64,000 nt of DNA. Source: Nocardia colli (GTDB lineage Bacteria; Actinomycetota; Actinomycetes; Mycobacteriales; Mycobacteriaceae). Below are positions 46,879 through 55,800 of the stretch, piece after piece; position 1 is the stretch's first letter, and every line of letters starts with the position of its first letter. The stretch spans positions 1 through 64,000 of the forward strand of contig NZ_VXLC01000004.1 of the NCBI RefSeq assembly GCF_008704205.1, in the 5' to 3' direction. A program made the position numbers and the translations under genes. The notes under the pieces are model-generated. The model did no database searches and was not told the DNA's origin. It saw only the letters and a list, made by a program, of their open reading frames with translations.

Positions 46879-48484
46879 GGTCTTCAACCAGGTCCCCGAC
46901 ATCGCCCCGTTCGATGTCTCGCGCAATCCGGCGCTGATCGAGGGGCTGCACCGGGAGGGCGCGGGCTGGGCCGAGGCCGAGGTGCGCGAACTCGGGGTGC
47001 GCGCAGGCAGTTCCGAGGCGCGGGAATGGGGACGGATCGCCAACGAGTACCCGCCGGTGTTGCACACGCACGACCGCTACGGCAATCGGATCGACGAGGT
47101 CGAGTTCCACCCGCACTGGCACGACCTGATGAATGTCGCTGTGTCCCATGGCCTGCACGGTTCGCCCTGGGTGGACGACCGGCCGGGCACGCACGTCGCC
47201 CGCGCGGCGAAGTTCTTCACCTGGGGAGCCGTCGAGGCCGGCCACATGTGTCCCATCTCGATGACCTACGCCGTGGTGCCCGCGTTGCGGCACAACCAGG
47301 AACTCTCGGCGAAGTTCGAGCCGCTGCTCGGCTCCCGGGTCTACGACTTCGGCCTGCGCGAGCCGTCGTCGAAGGCCGGGCTGATCGCGGGCATGTCGAT
47401 GACCGAGAAGCAGGGCGGTTCCGACGTCCGGGCCAATACCACCACGGCGACACCGCAACCCGACGGCTCGTACCGGATCGTCGGGCACAAGTGGTTCACC
47501 TCGGCGCCCATGTCGGACATGTTCCTCACGCTGGCCCAGGCCCCCGGCGGACTGTCCTGCTTCCTGCTGACCAGGGTGCTGCCGGACGGCACCCGCAACC
47601 CCATTCGCATCCAGCGGCTCAAGGACAAGCTGGGCAACAAGTCCAACGCCTCCTCGGAGATCGAATACGAGAACGCCACCGGCTGGCTGGTCGGCGCGGA
47701 GGGCGCCGGGGTCAAGACCATCATCGAGATGGTGAACATGACCAGACTGGACTGCGTGATCGGCTCGGCCACCGGCATGCGCACCGGCGTGGTGTTCGCC
47801 GCGCATCACGCGCGGCATCGAGAGGCGTTCGGCGCCAAGCTGATCGATCAGCCTGCCATGCGTAATGTGCTGGCGGACTTGGTGATCGAGTCCGACGCGG
47901 CGACCACCGTGATGATGCGCCTGGCCGGCGCCACCGACCGGGCGGGCCAGGATCCCGCCGAGGCGGCGTTGCGCCGAATCGCGTTGGCGGTCACCAAGTA
48001 TTGGGTGTGCAAGCGAGCGCCGGCGCACGCGGCGGAGGCGCTGGAGTGCTTCGGCGGCAACGGCTACGCCGAGGAGTCGGGCATGCCGCGGCTCTATCGC
48101 GAGGCCCCGCTGATGTCGATCTGGGAAGGCTCCGGCAACGTCGCGGCGCTGGATGCGTTGCGCGCCATGGGCCGTCAGCCGGAGACCGTCGAGGCCTACT
48201 TCAACGAGGTCTCGCTGGCGCGGGGTGCGAACCCGCGGCTGGACGACGCCATCACCCGGGTTGGCAAGGAACTGTCCGACCTCAGCGACATCGAGTTCCG
48301 CGCGCGCCGGATCGTCGAGCTGATGGCCCTGGTATTGCAAGGGGCGCAACTGGTTCGGCACGGTCATCCGGCGGTCGCGGACGCGTTCTGTGCGACCAGG
48401 CTCGGCGACGACTGGGGCATCGCGTTCGGCACCCTGCCGACCGGTGTGGATACCGGCGCCATCCTGGAACGCGCATTGGTCTGA
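46865..48484 (+). CDS. AidB-like acyl-CoA dehydrogenase family protein
   Basis: A 539-residue flavoprotein of the AidB subgroup. It shows GLREPSSKAGLIAGMSMTEKQGGSDVRANTT, DKLGNKSNASSEIEYENATG and ALECFGGNGYAEESGMPRLYREAPLMSIWEGSGNVAALD, the last carrying the catalytic-base Glu position. The length (539) fits AidB (about 540), which in E. coli binds DNA and FAD under alkylation stress. Whether this copy has dehydrogenase or repair-related activity is unknown. ATG 46865 is preceded by AGGAG and overlaps the TetR gene. Confidence 0.92.
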   Translation: MQTHEVFNQVPDIAPFDVSRNPALIEGLHREGAGWAEAEVRELGVRAGSSEAREWGRIANEYPPVLHTHDRYGNRIDEVEFHPHWHDLMNVAVSHGLHGSPWVDDRPGTHVARAAKFFTWGAVEAGHMCPISMTYAVVPALRHNQELSAKFEPLLGSRVYDFGLREPSSKAGLIAGMSMTEKQGGSDVRANTTTATPQPDGSYRIVGHKWFTSAPMSDMFLTLAQAPGGLSCFLLTRVLPDGTRNPIRIQRLKDKLGNKSNASSEIEYENATGWLVGAEGAGVKTIIEMVNMTRLDCVIGSATGMRTGVVFAAHHARHREAFGAKLIDQPAMRNVLADLVIESDAATTVMMRLAGATDRAGQDPAEAALRRIALAVTKYWVCKRAPAHAAEALECFGGNGYAEESGMPRLYREAPLMSIWEGSGNVAALDALRAMGRQPETVEAYFNEVSLARGANPRLDDAITRVGKELSDLSDIEFRARRIVELMALVLQGAQLVRHGHPAVADAFCATRLGDDWGIAFGTLPTGVDTGAILERALV

Positions 48485-48836
48485 GGTTCGTCTATCCCGG
48501 AATAGGTTGGGTTGCAGGAGTTCTGACGAAATCATCGCCGCTTCGATCGATCTTGTCAGCGATCATGATGTCGCCCGGCCGATCATCATACGGTGTCGAA
48601 ATGTGTTCTCCCTGAGGATATTAGGCATGCGTATCGCTGTTACCGCGGCGTATCAATCCAATTGAGCCGCGGTTAACTCCCGACTTCGCCTATCTCCGGT
48701 GAATTCGAAAGATATTCGCGCATAACATTTTAAGGGCACATTGCACCGATAGCCAAAAGATTCCTGGGCTATTCACGGCCTTTCCCCAGTCTCGTCTCCA
48801 GTCGAGTTGGCCGCTCGTATGTGGTTCTACTTGGTC
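48485..48836. other. A/T-richer intergenic region before the M4 protease gene
   Basis: This 352-bp gap has visibly more A and T than the neighbouring genes (for example GAAAGATATTCGCGCATAAC near 48708-48727). No convincing gene is found; the longest ATG frame (near 48627) has 12 codons. It probably holds the protease promoter. No clear -35/-10 pair or operator could be assigned. Confidence 0.5.
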
Positions 48837-50519
48837 ATGAAACCCACACATAAACGGGCGGGTCGAAATACCGCCTTTGCGATAATTGCCGTCGGGGCAA
48901 TGATCTTCGCGTCCGGCCCTGGTGCCAGCGGAGCGCCGCCGACTAGTCCATCCGCACCCACGGGTTCCGACCTTTCCTCCGTGCCGAAAGAAGTCACGAC
49001 GGATCAGCAGGGGTCCGTTCAGCAGGTAGTCCCCAAGGAGCCGATCAAGGCGCCGGCGGGCACGGCCGCTGAAGCACCGGCCGCGGCGCAGGCGCACGCG
49101 AACGGTGTGCAGAAGGCGCTCGGCGGAAATGGCGATACCGCGGGCAATCTGGTCGTGGAGTCTGTGTTCCAGGTCGGTGAGGGATCCACGGTCCGGTTGC
49201 GCCAGGAGATCGACAAGGTACAGGTGTTCGGCGCCTCGGCGGCCCAGTCGCTGTCCGCCGACGGTTCGCTCATCTCGGTGACCGGCTCGTTGTCGAAGAA
49301 GTCGCAGGGCAAGTTCTCCAGCACGGCCCCGTCGGCCGCGGTGCAGGCGACCGCGCTGAAGAAGGTCGCCGAGCAGAGCAAGGCCGCGCCGGACCAGCTC
49401 TCCGTCACCGAGACGAAGGCCTACTGGTACGACTCGAAGCTGGCCGCCAAGGACGATGCGCAGAGCATCGCGGTGCCGTCGTTCAAGGTGGACATCACCG
49501 GTGTCAGCGCCGACAAGAAGGGCGAGCCCGCGACCTGGGTCGTCTTCGTCGACGCGAACAACACCGGCAAGGTGCTCGACAGCTGGAGCGAGACCAAGCA
49601 CCTCAACCGGGTCGTGTGTGACAACGCGAACCGGCGCATCGACCCCAACCGGGCCGGCTGCGGCACCGGCAGCATCCGCTCCACCAGGTCGGAAGGCCAG
49701 GCGGCCAGCGGAATCGCCGATGTCGACAAGATCTACGACTACCTGGGCAACACCGAGAAGTTCTACGCCCAGTACACCAAGGTCGCGAACCTGACCAACC
49801 TGATCGGCTCCGACACCGGAGACGGCAAGGGTAAGGCGCTGCGTGCCACGGTCCGGCTCTGCACCACCACCGAGTGCCCCTACCAGAACGCCTTCTGGTC
49901 CGGCAGCTACATGGCCTACGGTTCGGGTCTGACCACCGAGGACATCACCGCACACGAGCTCACCCACGGCGTGACCCAGAACACCAACGGTCTGGTCTAC
50001 CGCAACGAGCCGGGCGCGATCAACGAGTCCATGTCCGACGTGTTCGGCGAGCTCACCTTCCTGGTGGACACCGCCAACTCCTGCAACACCGCCGCCAACC
50101 GGTGGAAGCTCGGTGTGTGCAGCTCGATCGGCGTGATCCGGGACATGAAGAACCCCAACGCCTACCAGGATCCCGACACCTACCGGGGCACCTACTGGTA
50201 CGCCGGTAGCGGCGACAGCGGCGGCGTCCACACCAACAGCGGAGTGGGCAACCGCACCGCGTCGCTCATCACCGACGGTGGCACCCTCAACGGCGTGACC
50301 GTCACCGGGCTCGGCATCACGAAGACCGCCGCGCTGTACTGGACCACGCAGACCCTGCTGTCGTCCAATTCCAACTACGGCGCACTGTCCAGCGCGCTGA
50401 AGAACGCGTGCAACACCAATGTGCGCAACAACACCGCGGGCACCACGGCCGCTGACTGCGTCCAGGTGGCCAATGCCACCAAGGCGACCAAGCTGCCGCA
50501 ACTGGCGACGCGCGACTAA
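48837..50519 (+). CDS. Secreted M4-family (thermolysin-like) neutral metalloprotease
   Basis: A 560-residue preproenzyme. The signal peptide (KRAGRNTAFAIIAVGAMIFA) is followed by an Ala/Pro-rich stretch. Then comes an FTP-type propeptide (about 95-255, with FQVGEGSTVRLRQEIDKVQVFGA). The catalytic domain has the zinc motif HELTH (His373, Glu374, His377), third ligand Glu397 in GAINESMSDVFGE, and the transition-state His465 in GDSGGVHTNSGVGN. Three cysteine pairs suggest disulfides. It degrades extracellular proteins. ATG 48837 gives the signal peptide. It ends at a 15-bp terminator. Confidence 0.95.
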   Translation: MKPTHKRAGRNTAFAIIAVGAMIFASGPGASGAPPTSPSAPTGSDLSSVPKEVTTDQQGSVQQVVPKEPIKAPAGTAAEAPAAAQAHANGVQKALGGNGDTAGNLVVESVFQVGEGSTVRLRQEIDKVQVFGASAAQSLSADGSLISVTGSLSKKSQGKFSSTAPSAAVQATALKKVAEQSKAAPDQLSVTETKAYWYDSKLAAKDDAQSIAVPSFKVDITGVSADKKGEPATWVVFVDANNTGKVLDSWSETKHLNRVVCDNANRRIDPNRAGCGTGSIRSTRSEGQAASGIADVDKIYDYLGNTEKFYAQYTKVANLTNLIGSDTGDGKGKALRATVRLCTTTECPYQNAFWSGSYMAYGSGLTTEDITAHELTHGVTQNTNGLVYRNEPGAINESMSDVFGELTFLVDTANSCNTAANRWKLGVCSSIGVIRDMKNPNAYQDPDTYRGTYWYAGSGDSGGVHTNSGVGNRTASLITDGGTLNGVTVTGLGITKTAALYWTTQTLLSSNSNYGALSSALKNACNTNVRNNTAGTTAADCVQVANATKATKLPQLATRD

Positions 50520-50546
50520 CCATCACTATCGGTAGTAGATACCGGA

Positions 50547-50582
50547 CGTCTCACCGGGCTCGATTCCGAGCCCGGTGAGACG
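50547..50582 (+). terminator. Terminator after the M4 protease gene
   Basis: A perfect 15-bp stem (CGTCTCACCGGGCTC at 50547-50561 and its complement at 50568-50582) with a 6-nt loop, between convergent genes; may work both ways. Confidence 0.85.
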
Positions 50583-50592
50583 CCATTTCAGG

Positions 50593-50997
50593 TCAGGCCG
50601 CGATTCGATCCAGCACGCGTTCGACGAGTGCGGTGTCGCAATGTTCGATCACCTCGGTCAATTGCCCGTCGGTTACCGCGAATATGAAGCAGTAGGTTTG
50701 GTCGTAACGCTCGCCGCGCATGGTCACGCCGTGCCCGCGGGCCTGGACGACGACGCGCTCCGCCGTCGCGACGACAAAATCGGCGGCCACCCGGTATTCG
50801 GTGAACTGGGCCATCAGTGGCCGCAGGAGACCCTTCAGCACAACAGCTTTCGATTCCCAGACGCCACTCCACGACCAGTCGCCGGGGAACACCCAGCGGA
50901 AGTCGTCCGCCATCGCCTCGCTCAACGCGGCGGTGTGGCCGGCGGCCATCTGCTCGAAGATGTGCTCCAGCAGTTTCTTGTTCTCGATCGCACTCAC
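50593..50997 (-). CDS. SnoaL-like/NTF2-fold protein
   Basis: A 134-residue NTF2-fold protein: VSAIENKKLLEHIFEQMAAG, DDFRWVFPGDWSWSGVWESK, VVVQARGHGVTMRGERYDQTY and FIFAVTDGQLTEVIEHCDTALV. These match the SnoaL-like/ketosteroid-isomerase-like superfamily, whose members bind small molecules or catalyse isomerisation. The function here is unknown. GTG 50997 was chosen because TAGCGT on the same strand lies 7 nt upstream, as for a leaderless message. An ATG at 51048 would extend it by 17 residues. It is convergent with the M4 protease and divergent from the kinase gene. Confidence 0.78.
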   Translation of the reverse strand: MSAIENKKLLEHIFEQMAAGHTAALSEAMADDFRWVFPGDWSWSGVWESKAVVLKGLLRPLMAQFTEYRVAADFVVATAERVVVQARGHGVTMRGERYDQTYCFIFAVTDGQLTEVIEHCDTALVERVLDRIAA

Positions 50998-51108
50998 CCG
51001 GTCGACGCTATGGGCGACGTATCGGCGCCACAAGCGAGGATCCGGCATACGCAGTGTGCGCGATTCGCATGGATCCGGCGAGCCGGTCCCCGCGGCGCGC
51101 CCCGCCAG

Positions 51109-51114
51109 TACAGT
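51109..51114 (+). promoter_or_regulatory. -10 box of leaderless kinase gene
   Basis: TACAGT lies 7 nt before the GTG start at 51122; no ribosome-binding site is present. Confidence 0.55.
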
Positions 51115-51121
51115 GACTCCG

Positions 51122-51802
51122 GTGGACGGGGCGTACGCCGAGAATTCGTTGAGCGCGCTGGTCCGGCGGGTGCGCGAGCACGCGGCCGGTCGCGACGGCC
51201 GATATCTGCTCGGCATCGTCGGGCCGCCGGGCGCGGGAAAGTCCACGCTGTCGGTCCGGTTGCGCAACGCGCTCAATGTCGAGTCGCCGATCGCGGAGAT
51301 CGCGCCGATGGACGGCTATCACCTGACGAACGCGCAATTGGACGCCGCGGGAAGCCTTGCGCGCAAAGGGGAGCCGGACACCTTCGATACCGCCGCCTTC
51401 CTCGCCAACCTGCGCAGGCTCCGCGACACCCCGATCGGCGAGCCGGTGCCGTGGCCGATCTTCGACCGCGCCGTGCACGATCCGATCCCCGCTGGCCTCG
51501 TCTTCGAGCGGCAGACGATCGTGCTCACCGAGGGAAATTATCTGCTGCTCGACGATGTCGGCGACCGGGAATGGTCGGCGGTGCGCAAGCTACTGGACGA
51601 ATGCTGGTACCTCGACGCGGCGCGCGAACTGCTCGAGCACCGTTTGCTGCGCCGTCACATTCGCGGCGGTCGCACTCCGGCGGCCGCCCGGACGAAGGTG
51701 CACGAGAGCGATCTGCGCAACGCCGACCTGATCGACGCCACGAAGGCGCGCGCCGATCTGGTGCTGCGCCAGCGTGGCCGGCGTTACGAGATCCAGAGCT
51801 GA
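51122..51802 (+). CDS. P-loop nucleoside/nucleotide kinase family protein
   Basis: A 226-residue kinase of the uridine-kinase/pantothenate-kinase-like group. The P-loop is GIVGPPGAGKSTLSVRL, followed by a substrate-binding segment EIAPMDGYHLTNAQL and a lid-like region HRLLRRHIRGGRTP. Similar proteins are annotated as nucleoside/nucleotide kinase family or fructose-transport kinases; the true substrate is not known. GTG 51122 is supported by the leaderless -10 box. It is convergent with pgi, stops 5 bp apart. Confidence 0.85.
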   Translation: MDGAYAENSLSALVRRVREHAAGRDGRYLLGIVGPPGAGKSTLSVRLRNALNVESPIAEIAPMDGYHLTNAQLDAAGSLARKGEPDTFDTAAFLANLRRLRDTPIGEPVPWPIFDRAVHDPIPAGLVFERQTIVLTEGNYLLLDDVGDREWSAVRKLLDECWYLDAARELLEHRLLRRHIRGGRTPAAARTKVHESDLRNADLIDATKARADLVLRQRGRRYEIQS

Positions 51803-51806
51803 AGCT

Positions 51807-53444
51807 CTACTTCTTCGCGCGATACCAGCGGATGAGCGCGTCGGTGGACGAATCCCCTTGCGGCTCAGGCTCTTCCGCAGAGGTCAGCAGCGGGGCCAGC
51901 GCCAGCGCCTGCTGCTTGCCGAGTTCCACGCCCCACTGATCGAAGCTGTCGATGCCCCAGATGGTGCCCTCGACGAACACCTGGTGCTCGTAGAGCGCGA
52001 TCAACTGGCCGACGACCGACGGCGTGAGCAGCGGCGCGAGGATAGTGGTGCTCGGCCGATTGCCCGGCATCACCTTGTGCGGCACCACCTTCGGGTCGGT
52101 GCCCTCGGCCGCGATCTCCTCGGCGGTCTTGCCGAACGCGAGCACCTTGGTCTGCGCGAACAGGTTGCTCATCAGCAGGTCGTGCATGCTGCCGGTGCCG
52201 TCGCGGGTGGGCAGATCGTCGGTGGGGCGGGCGAATCCGATGAAGTCCGCCGGGATGAGGCGGGTGCCCTGGTGCAGCAGCTGGTAGAAGGCGTGCTGGC
52301 CGTTGGTTCCCGGTTCACCCCAGAAGATTTCGCCGGTGGAGGTGGTGACCGGGCTGCCGTCGGCGCGTACCGACTTGCCGTTCGACTCCATGGTGAGCTG
52401 TTGCAGATAGGCCGGGAAGCGGGCCAGGTCGTTCGAATAGGGCAGTACCGCACGGGATTCCGCGCCGAAGAAGTTCGAGTACCAGACGCCGAGCAGGCCG
52501 AGTAGCACCGGCGCGTTCGCTTCCAGCGGCGCGTTCGCGAAATGCTCGTCCACGGCGTGCATTCCGGCGAGGAACTCGGCGAAGCGTTCCCGGCCGATGG
52601 CCGCCATCACCGAGAGGCCGATCGCCGAATCCACCGAGTAGCGCCCGCCGACCCAGTCCCAGAAGCCGAACATGTTGGCGGTATCGATGCCGAACTCGGC
52701 CACCTTCTCGGCGTTGGTCGAGACGGCGACGAAGTGCTTGGCCACCGCGTCCTCGCCGAGCGCGCCGACCAGCCAGCGCCGGGCGGCGGTCGCGTTGGTC
52801 AGGGTCTCCAGGGTGGAGAAGGTCTTCGACGCGACGATGAAAAGCGTTGTGGCAGGGTCGAGTCCGTCGAGCTTGGCGACCAGATCGGCCGGATCGACAT
52901 TGGAGACGAACCGGGCGCTGATGCCCGCGTCGGCATAGTGGCGCAGCGCCTGGTAGACCATCACCGGTCCGAGATCGGAACCGCCGATGCCGATATTGAC
53001 CACGGTGCTGATGCGTTCGCCGGTGGCGCCGCGCCATTCGCCGGAGCGCAGCGCGTCGGTGAACTCACCCATCCGCGCCAGCACCTCGTGCACCTGCGCA
53101 CCCGCGTCGACGCCGTCCACCGGCACCGACTCGCCCGCGGGCGCCCGCAGCGCGATGTGCGCGACCGCACGGTCCTCCGAGGTGTTGATGTGCTCGCCCC
53201 GGTACATCGCGTCCCGGCGCTCGGCGACCTCGGCTTCGCGCGCCAATTCGACGAGCAGGTCCAGGGTTTCCCTGGTGACGCGGTGCTTGCTGAAATCGAT
53301 GTGCAGGTCCGCTACGTCGAGGGTCAGCGCACGGCCACGCGACGGATCGTCGGCGAACAGCTCCCGCAGGTGCCGCCCCGCGATCGCGTCGAAGTGCTCG
53401 TGCAGTTTCCGCCAGGCCGCCGTCGCGGTGATGTCGCTGCTCAC
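51807..53444 (-). CDS. pgi: Glucose-6-phosphate isomerase
   Basis: A 545-residue glycolytic enzyme interconverting glucose 6-phosphate and fructose 6-phosphate. It shows [16 protein letters not shown], the PGI signature around [35 protein letters not shown] and [16 protein letters not shown], which contains the catalytic Lys region. Length is standard. The start is GTG 53444 ([20 protein letters not shown]). In M. tuberculosis pgi (Rv0946c) lies in the same neighbourhood, before the chorismate mutase and uvrD1 genes. It is divergent from an aldehyde dehydrogenase gene. Confidence 0.97.
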   Translation of the reverse strand: MSSDITATAAWRKLHEHFDAIAGRHLRELFADDPSRGRALTLDVADLHIDFSKHRVTRETLDLLVELAREAEVAERRDAMYRGEHINTSEDRAVAHIALRAPAGESVPVDGVDAGAQVHEVLARMGEFTDALRSGEWRGATGERISTVVNIGIGGSDLGPVMVYQALRHYADAGISARFVSNVDPADLVAKLDGLDPATTLFIVASKTFSTLETLTNATAARRWLVGALGEDAVAKHFVAVSTNAEKVAEFGIDTANMFGFWDWVGGRYSVDSAIGLSVMAAIGRERFAEFLAGMHAVDEHFANAPLEANAPVLLGLLGVWYSNFFGAESRAVLPYSNDLARFPAYLQQLTMESNGKSVRADGSPVTTSTGEIFWGEPGTNGQHAFYQLLHQGTRLIPADFIGFARPTDDLPTRDGTGSMHDLLMSNLFAQTKVLAFGKTAEEIAAEGTDPKVVPHKVMPGNRPSTTILAPLLTPSVVGQLIALYEHQVFVEGTIWGIDSFDQWGVELGKQQALALAPLLTSAEEPEPQGDSSTDALIRWYRAKK

Positions 53445-53526
53445 GCTCGCCGAGGTTACTCACCGCTCGACCGCCGCGCACGGCAAACACCCCCGCGGAC
53501 TCGATGAGAACCGGCGCGACGCGGCC

Positions 53527-53532
53527 TACGCT
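53527..53532 (+). promoter_or_regulatory. -10 box of leaderless aldehyde dehydrogenase gene
   Basis: TACGCT lies 7 nt before the ATG at 53540; no ribosome-binding site is visible. Confidence 0.5.
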
Positions 53533-53539
53533 GGCATTC

Positions 53540-54994
53540 ATGGTGTCCGAACGCGAAGTTCTCGAATCCGTCCCGACGCAGCTATGGATCGGTGGGCCGG
53601 TGGCCGCCACCGGTGGTGGCACCTTCCCGGTGCACAACCCGGCCACCGGGGAGGTACTGACCGAGGTCGCCGACGCGACCCCCGAAGACGCGGTGCGCGC
53701 GCTGGACGCGGCCGTCGCGGTGCAGGCCGACTGGGCCGCCCGCCCGTCGCGCGAACGCGGCGAGATCCTGCGCACCGTGTTCGAGCAGATCACCGCGCGG
53801 GCCGAGGAATTCGCGCTGCTGATGACCCTGGAAATGGGCAAGGCGCTGCCGGAGAGCCGCAACGAGGTGAAGTACGGCGCGGAGTTCTTCCGATGGTTCA
53901 GCGAGGAAGCCGTCCGGGTGCACGGGCGCTACCTGCACGCCCCGTCCGGCACCGGCCGGATCATGGTGCACAAGCAGCCGGTCGGGCCGTGCCTGGCGAT
54001 CACCCCGTGGAACTTCCCCCTGGCCATGGGCACCCGCAAGATCGGCCCCGCGCTGGCGGCCGGCTGCACGATGATCGTCAAGCCCGCCTCGGCGACACCG
54101 CTGACCATGCTGCTGCTGGCCAAGCTGTGCAGCGAGGCCGGACTGCCCGACGGGGTGCTCTCGGTGATCACCTCGAGCCATTCCGGCGCGGTGACCCAGC
54201 CGCTGCTCGACGATCCGCGACTGCGCAAGCTGACCTTCACCGGCTCCACCGAGGTCGGCAAGAAACTGGTGGAGAAGTCGGCCAACGGGCTGCTGCGCAC
54301 GTCGATGGAACTCGGCGGCAACGCGCCGTTCGTGGTGTTCGACGACGCGGACATCGACGCGGCCGTGCAGGGCGCGATGCTGGCCAAACTGCGCAACGGC
54401 GGCGAGGCGTGTACCGCGGCCAACCGCTTCCACGTGCAGAACGGGGTGCTCGAGGAGTTCACCGGCAAGTTCGTCGAGGCGATGTCGAACAGCGTGGTCC
54501 TCGGCCCAGGCACCGACGCAGGCACCACCCTCGGCCCGCTGATCAACGAGGAGCAGCTCAACATCGTCAGCGAGCTGGTCGAAGACGCGGTCTCGGTCGG
54601 CGCCAAGGTCCGCCTCGGCGGCAAGGCTCCGGGCGGGCCGGGCTGGTTCTACCCCGCGACCATCCTCAGCGAGGTGCCCGCGCAGGCCAGGATCCTGCGC
54701 GAGGAGGTGTTCGGGCCGGTCGCGCCGATTGTCGGCTTCGCCACCGAGGAAGAGGGCATCGCCGCGGCCAACGACACCGAATTCGGACTGGTCAGCTACG
54801 TCTACACTCGTGACCTGGACCGCGCGTTGCGGGTGGCCGAGGGGCTGGAATCCGGCATGGTCGGCGTCAACCGCGGCGTAATCTCCGACCCCGCAGCGCC
54901 TTTCGGCGGCGTCAAGGCATCCGGCTTCGGCCGCGAGGGCGGCACCGAGGGCATCGAGGAATACCTCTCCACCAAGTACATCGCGCTCAGCTGA
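53540..54994 (+). CDS. NAD(P)-dependent succinate-semialdehyde dehydrogenase-like aldehyde dehydrogenase
   Basis: A 484-residue aldehyde dehydrogenase. It contains PWNFP with Asn158, FTGSTEVGKKL, the general base Glu257 in MELGGNAPF, nucleophile Cys291 in NGGEACTAANRF, and EEVFGPVAPI. The closest recognisable class is the GabD type (succinate semialdehyde to succinate), as judged from NGGEACTAANRF and VGVNRGVISDPAAPFGGVKASG. The symbol gabD is plausible but not certain. ATG 53540 has a leaderless -10 box; an upstream GTG frame adds a poor N-terminus. It ends before a strong hairpin. Confidence 0.92.
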   Translation: MVSEREVLESVPTQLWIGGPVAATGGGTFPVHNPATGEVLTEVADATPEDAVRALDAAVAVQADWAARPSRERGEILRTVFEQITARAEEFALLMTLEMGKALPESRNEVKYGAEFFRWFSEEAVRVHGRYLHAPSGTGRIMVHKQPVGPCLAITPWNFPLAMGTRKIGPALAAGCTMIVKPASATPLTMLLLAKLCSEAGLPDGVLSVITSSHSGAVTQPLLDDPRLRKLTFTGSTEVGKKLVEKSANGLLRTSMELGGNAPFVVFDDADIDAAVQGAMLAKLRNGGEACTAANRFHVQNGVLEEFTGKFVEAMSNSVVLGPGTDAGTTLGPLINEEQLNIVSELVEDAVSVGAKVRLGGKAPGGPGWFYPATILSEVPAQARILREEVFGPVAPIVGFATEEEGIAAANDTEFGLVSYVYTRDLDRALRVAEGLESGMVGVNRGVISDPAAPFGGVKASGFGREGGTEGIEEYLSTKYIALS

Positions 54995-55015
54995 GCGAGC
55001 GCGCAGACGAAACGA

Positions 55016-55045
55016 CCGCCCCGGGGTGATGAACACCCGGGGCGG
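55016..55045. terminator. Terminator between aldehyde dehydrogenase and chorismate mutase genes
   Basis: A GC-rich inverted repeat (arms 55016-55028 and 55034-55045, one bulged G) shortly after the aldehyde dehydrogenase stop, in the gap between convergent genes. Confidence 0.7.
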
Positions 55046-55122
55046 CCTTGGGGATGCGGTTGTCGTACTTTTTGCCGCATGGAACTAGGGCCGCGTTCAG
55101 CGGCCGACAGGGGAGGGGGCCG

Positions 55123-55419
55123 TCAGTGGCCGAGGCGGCCGCGGCCGAGGCGCAGTAGGAGCATCGCGAGCGTGTGGCCTTCCTGGCCCAGTTCGCTGAA
55201 TCGCTCCAGCACCTTCATTTCGCGGTTGTGCACGAGGCGGGGCCCGCCAGAGGCCATTCGGGTACGGCCGATGATCCGGGAGATCTCCGTGCGGCGCTTG
55301 ATGGCGGCGAGGATCTCGGCATCGAGGCGATCGATCTCCTTACGGAGCTTGTCGATCTCCGCGTCGCTCTGCGGCAACGCCGAATCGGACCCGGTCGTCG
55401 TGGCGGGGGTGCTCATCAT
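55123..55419 (-). CDS. Chorismate mutase, AroQ type (Rv0948c-like)
   Basis: A 98-residue helical enzyme converting chorismate to prephenate. It shows SDAEIDKLRKEIDRLDAEILAAIKRRTEIS, MASGGPRLVHNREMKVLERF and LLRLGRGRLGH, matching the small cytosolic M. tuberculosis chorismate mutase of the AroQ-delta class. That enzyme has low activity alone and is activated by complex formation with DAHP synthase through its C-terminal residues. The start is ATG 55419 or 55416 behind GAGGAG. Convergent with the aldehyde dehydrogenase and divergent from uvrD1 by 381 bp. Confidence 0.92.
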   Translation of the reverse strand: MMSTPATTTGSDSALPQSDAEIDKLRKEIDRLDAEILAAIKRRTEISRIIGRTRMASGGPRLVHNREMKVLERFSELGQEGHTLAMLLLRLGRGRLGH

Positions 55420-55800
55420 TCATCTCCTCGTGTCAGAACATGGATCGGCGGGTGAGCCCGGCTCGTTACCGATCGGTTCTTTCACCGTGAAACAGACCTG
55501 GTAGGGCCATCGAATTGTCCCCCAGGATGGTGCGCTCAGATAGAGGGGCCGCGATCACGATATCCGGTCGTTAACCGAAACGGATGTATCGCGCGGGCAC
55601 TCATCATGTCGCCAGTCTGCCACGGGCCGGTAGGTATGCAAAACATTTCGTTTTGTGAATCTGCTGAGAAGCCGGACTTGGTTTCCGCGCGCCGCCCACC
55701 TGGCGAGTTCGCCCGCCGTTCACCGGGGCGGTGCCGATCCGACATGGACATGACCCGGGGCTTCAACTCTGTCGGTGTGCGCCGGTAGCGTGGATGGGCG
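55420..55800. other. Intergenic region before uvrD1 with a CAAAAC palindrome
   Basis: A 381-bp divergent gap. It holds a perfect inverted repeat, CAAAAC, 5 nt, GTTTTG (55639-55655), in a locally A/T-rich spot, and TAGCGT (55786-55791) about 9 nt before the uvrD1 ATG. I see no coding sequence with convincing codon use and no LexA-type (TCGAAC-N4-GTTCGA) box. Confidence 0.5.
55639..55655. promoter_or_regulatory. Perfect inverted repeat CAAAAC-N5-GTTTTG
   Basis: A 6-bp perfect inverted repeat with 5-nt spacer in a GC-poor patch between the chorismate mutase and uvrD1 genes. A candidate operator; the binding protein is unknown. Confidence 0.45.
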
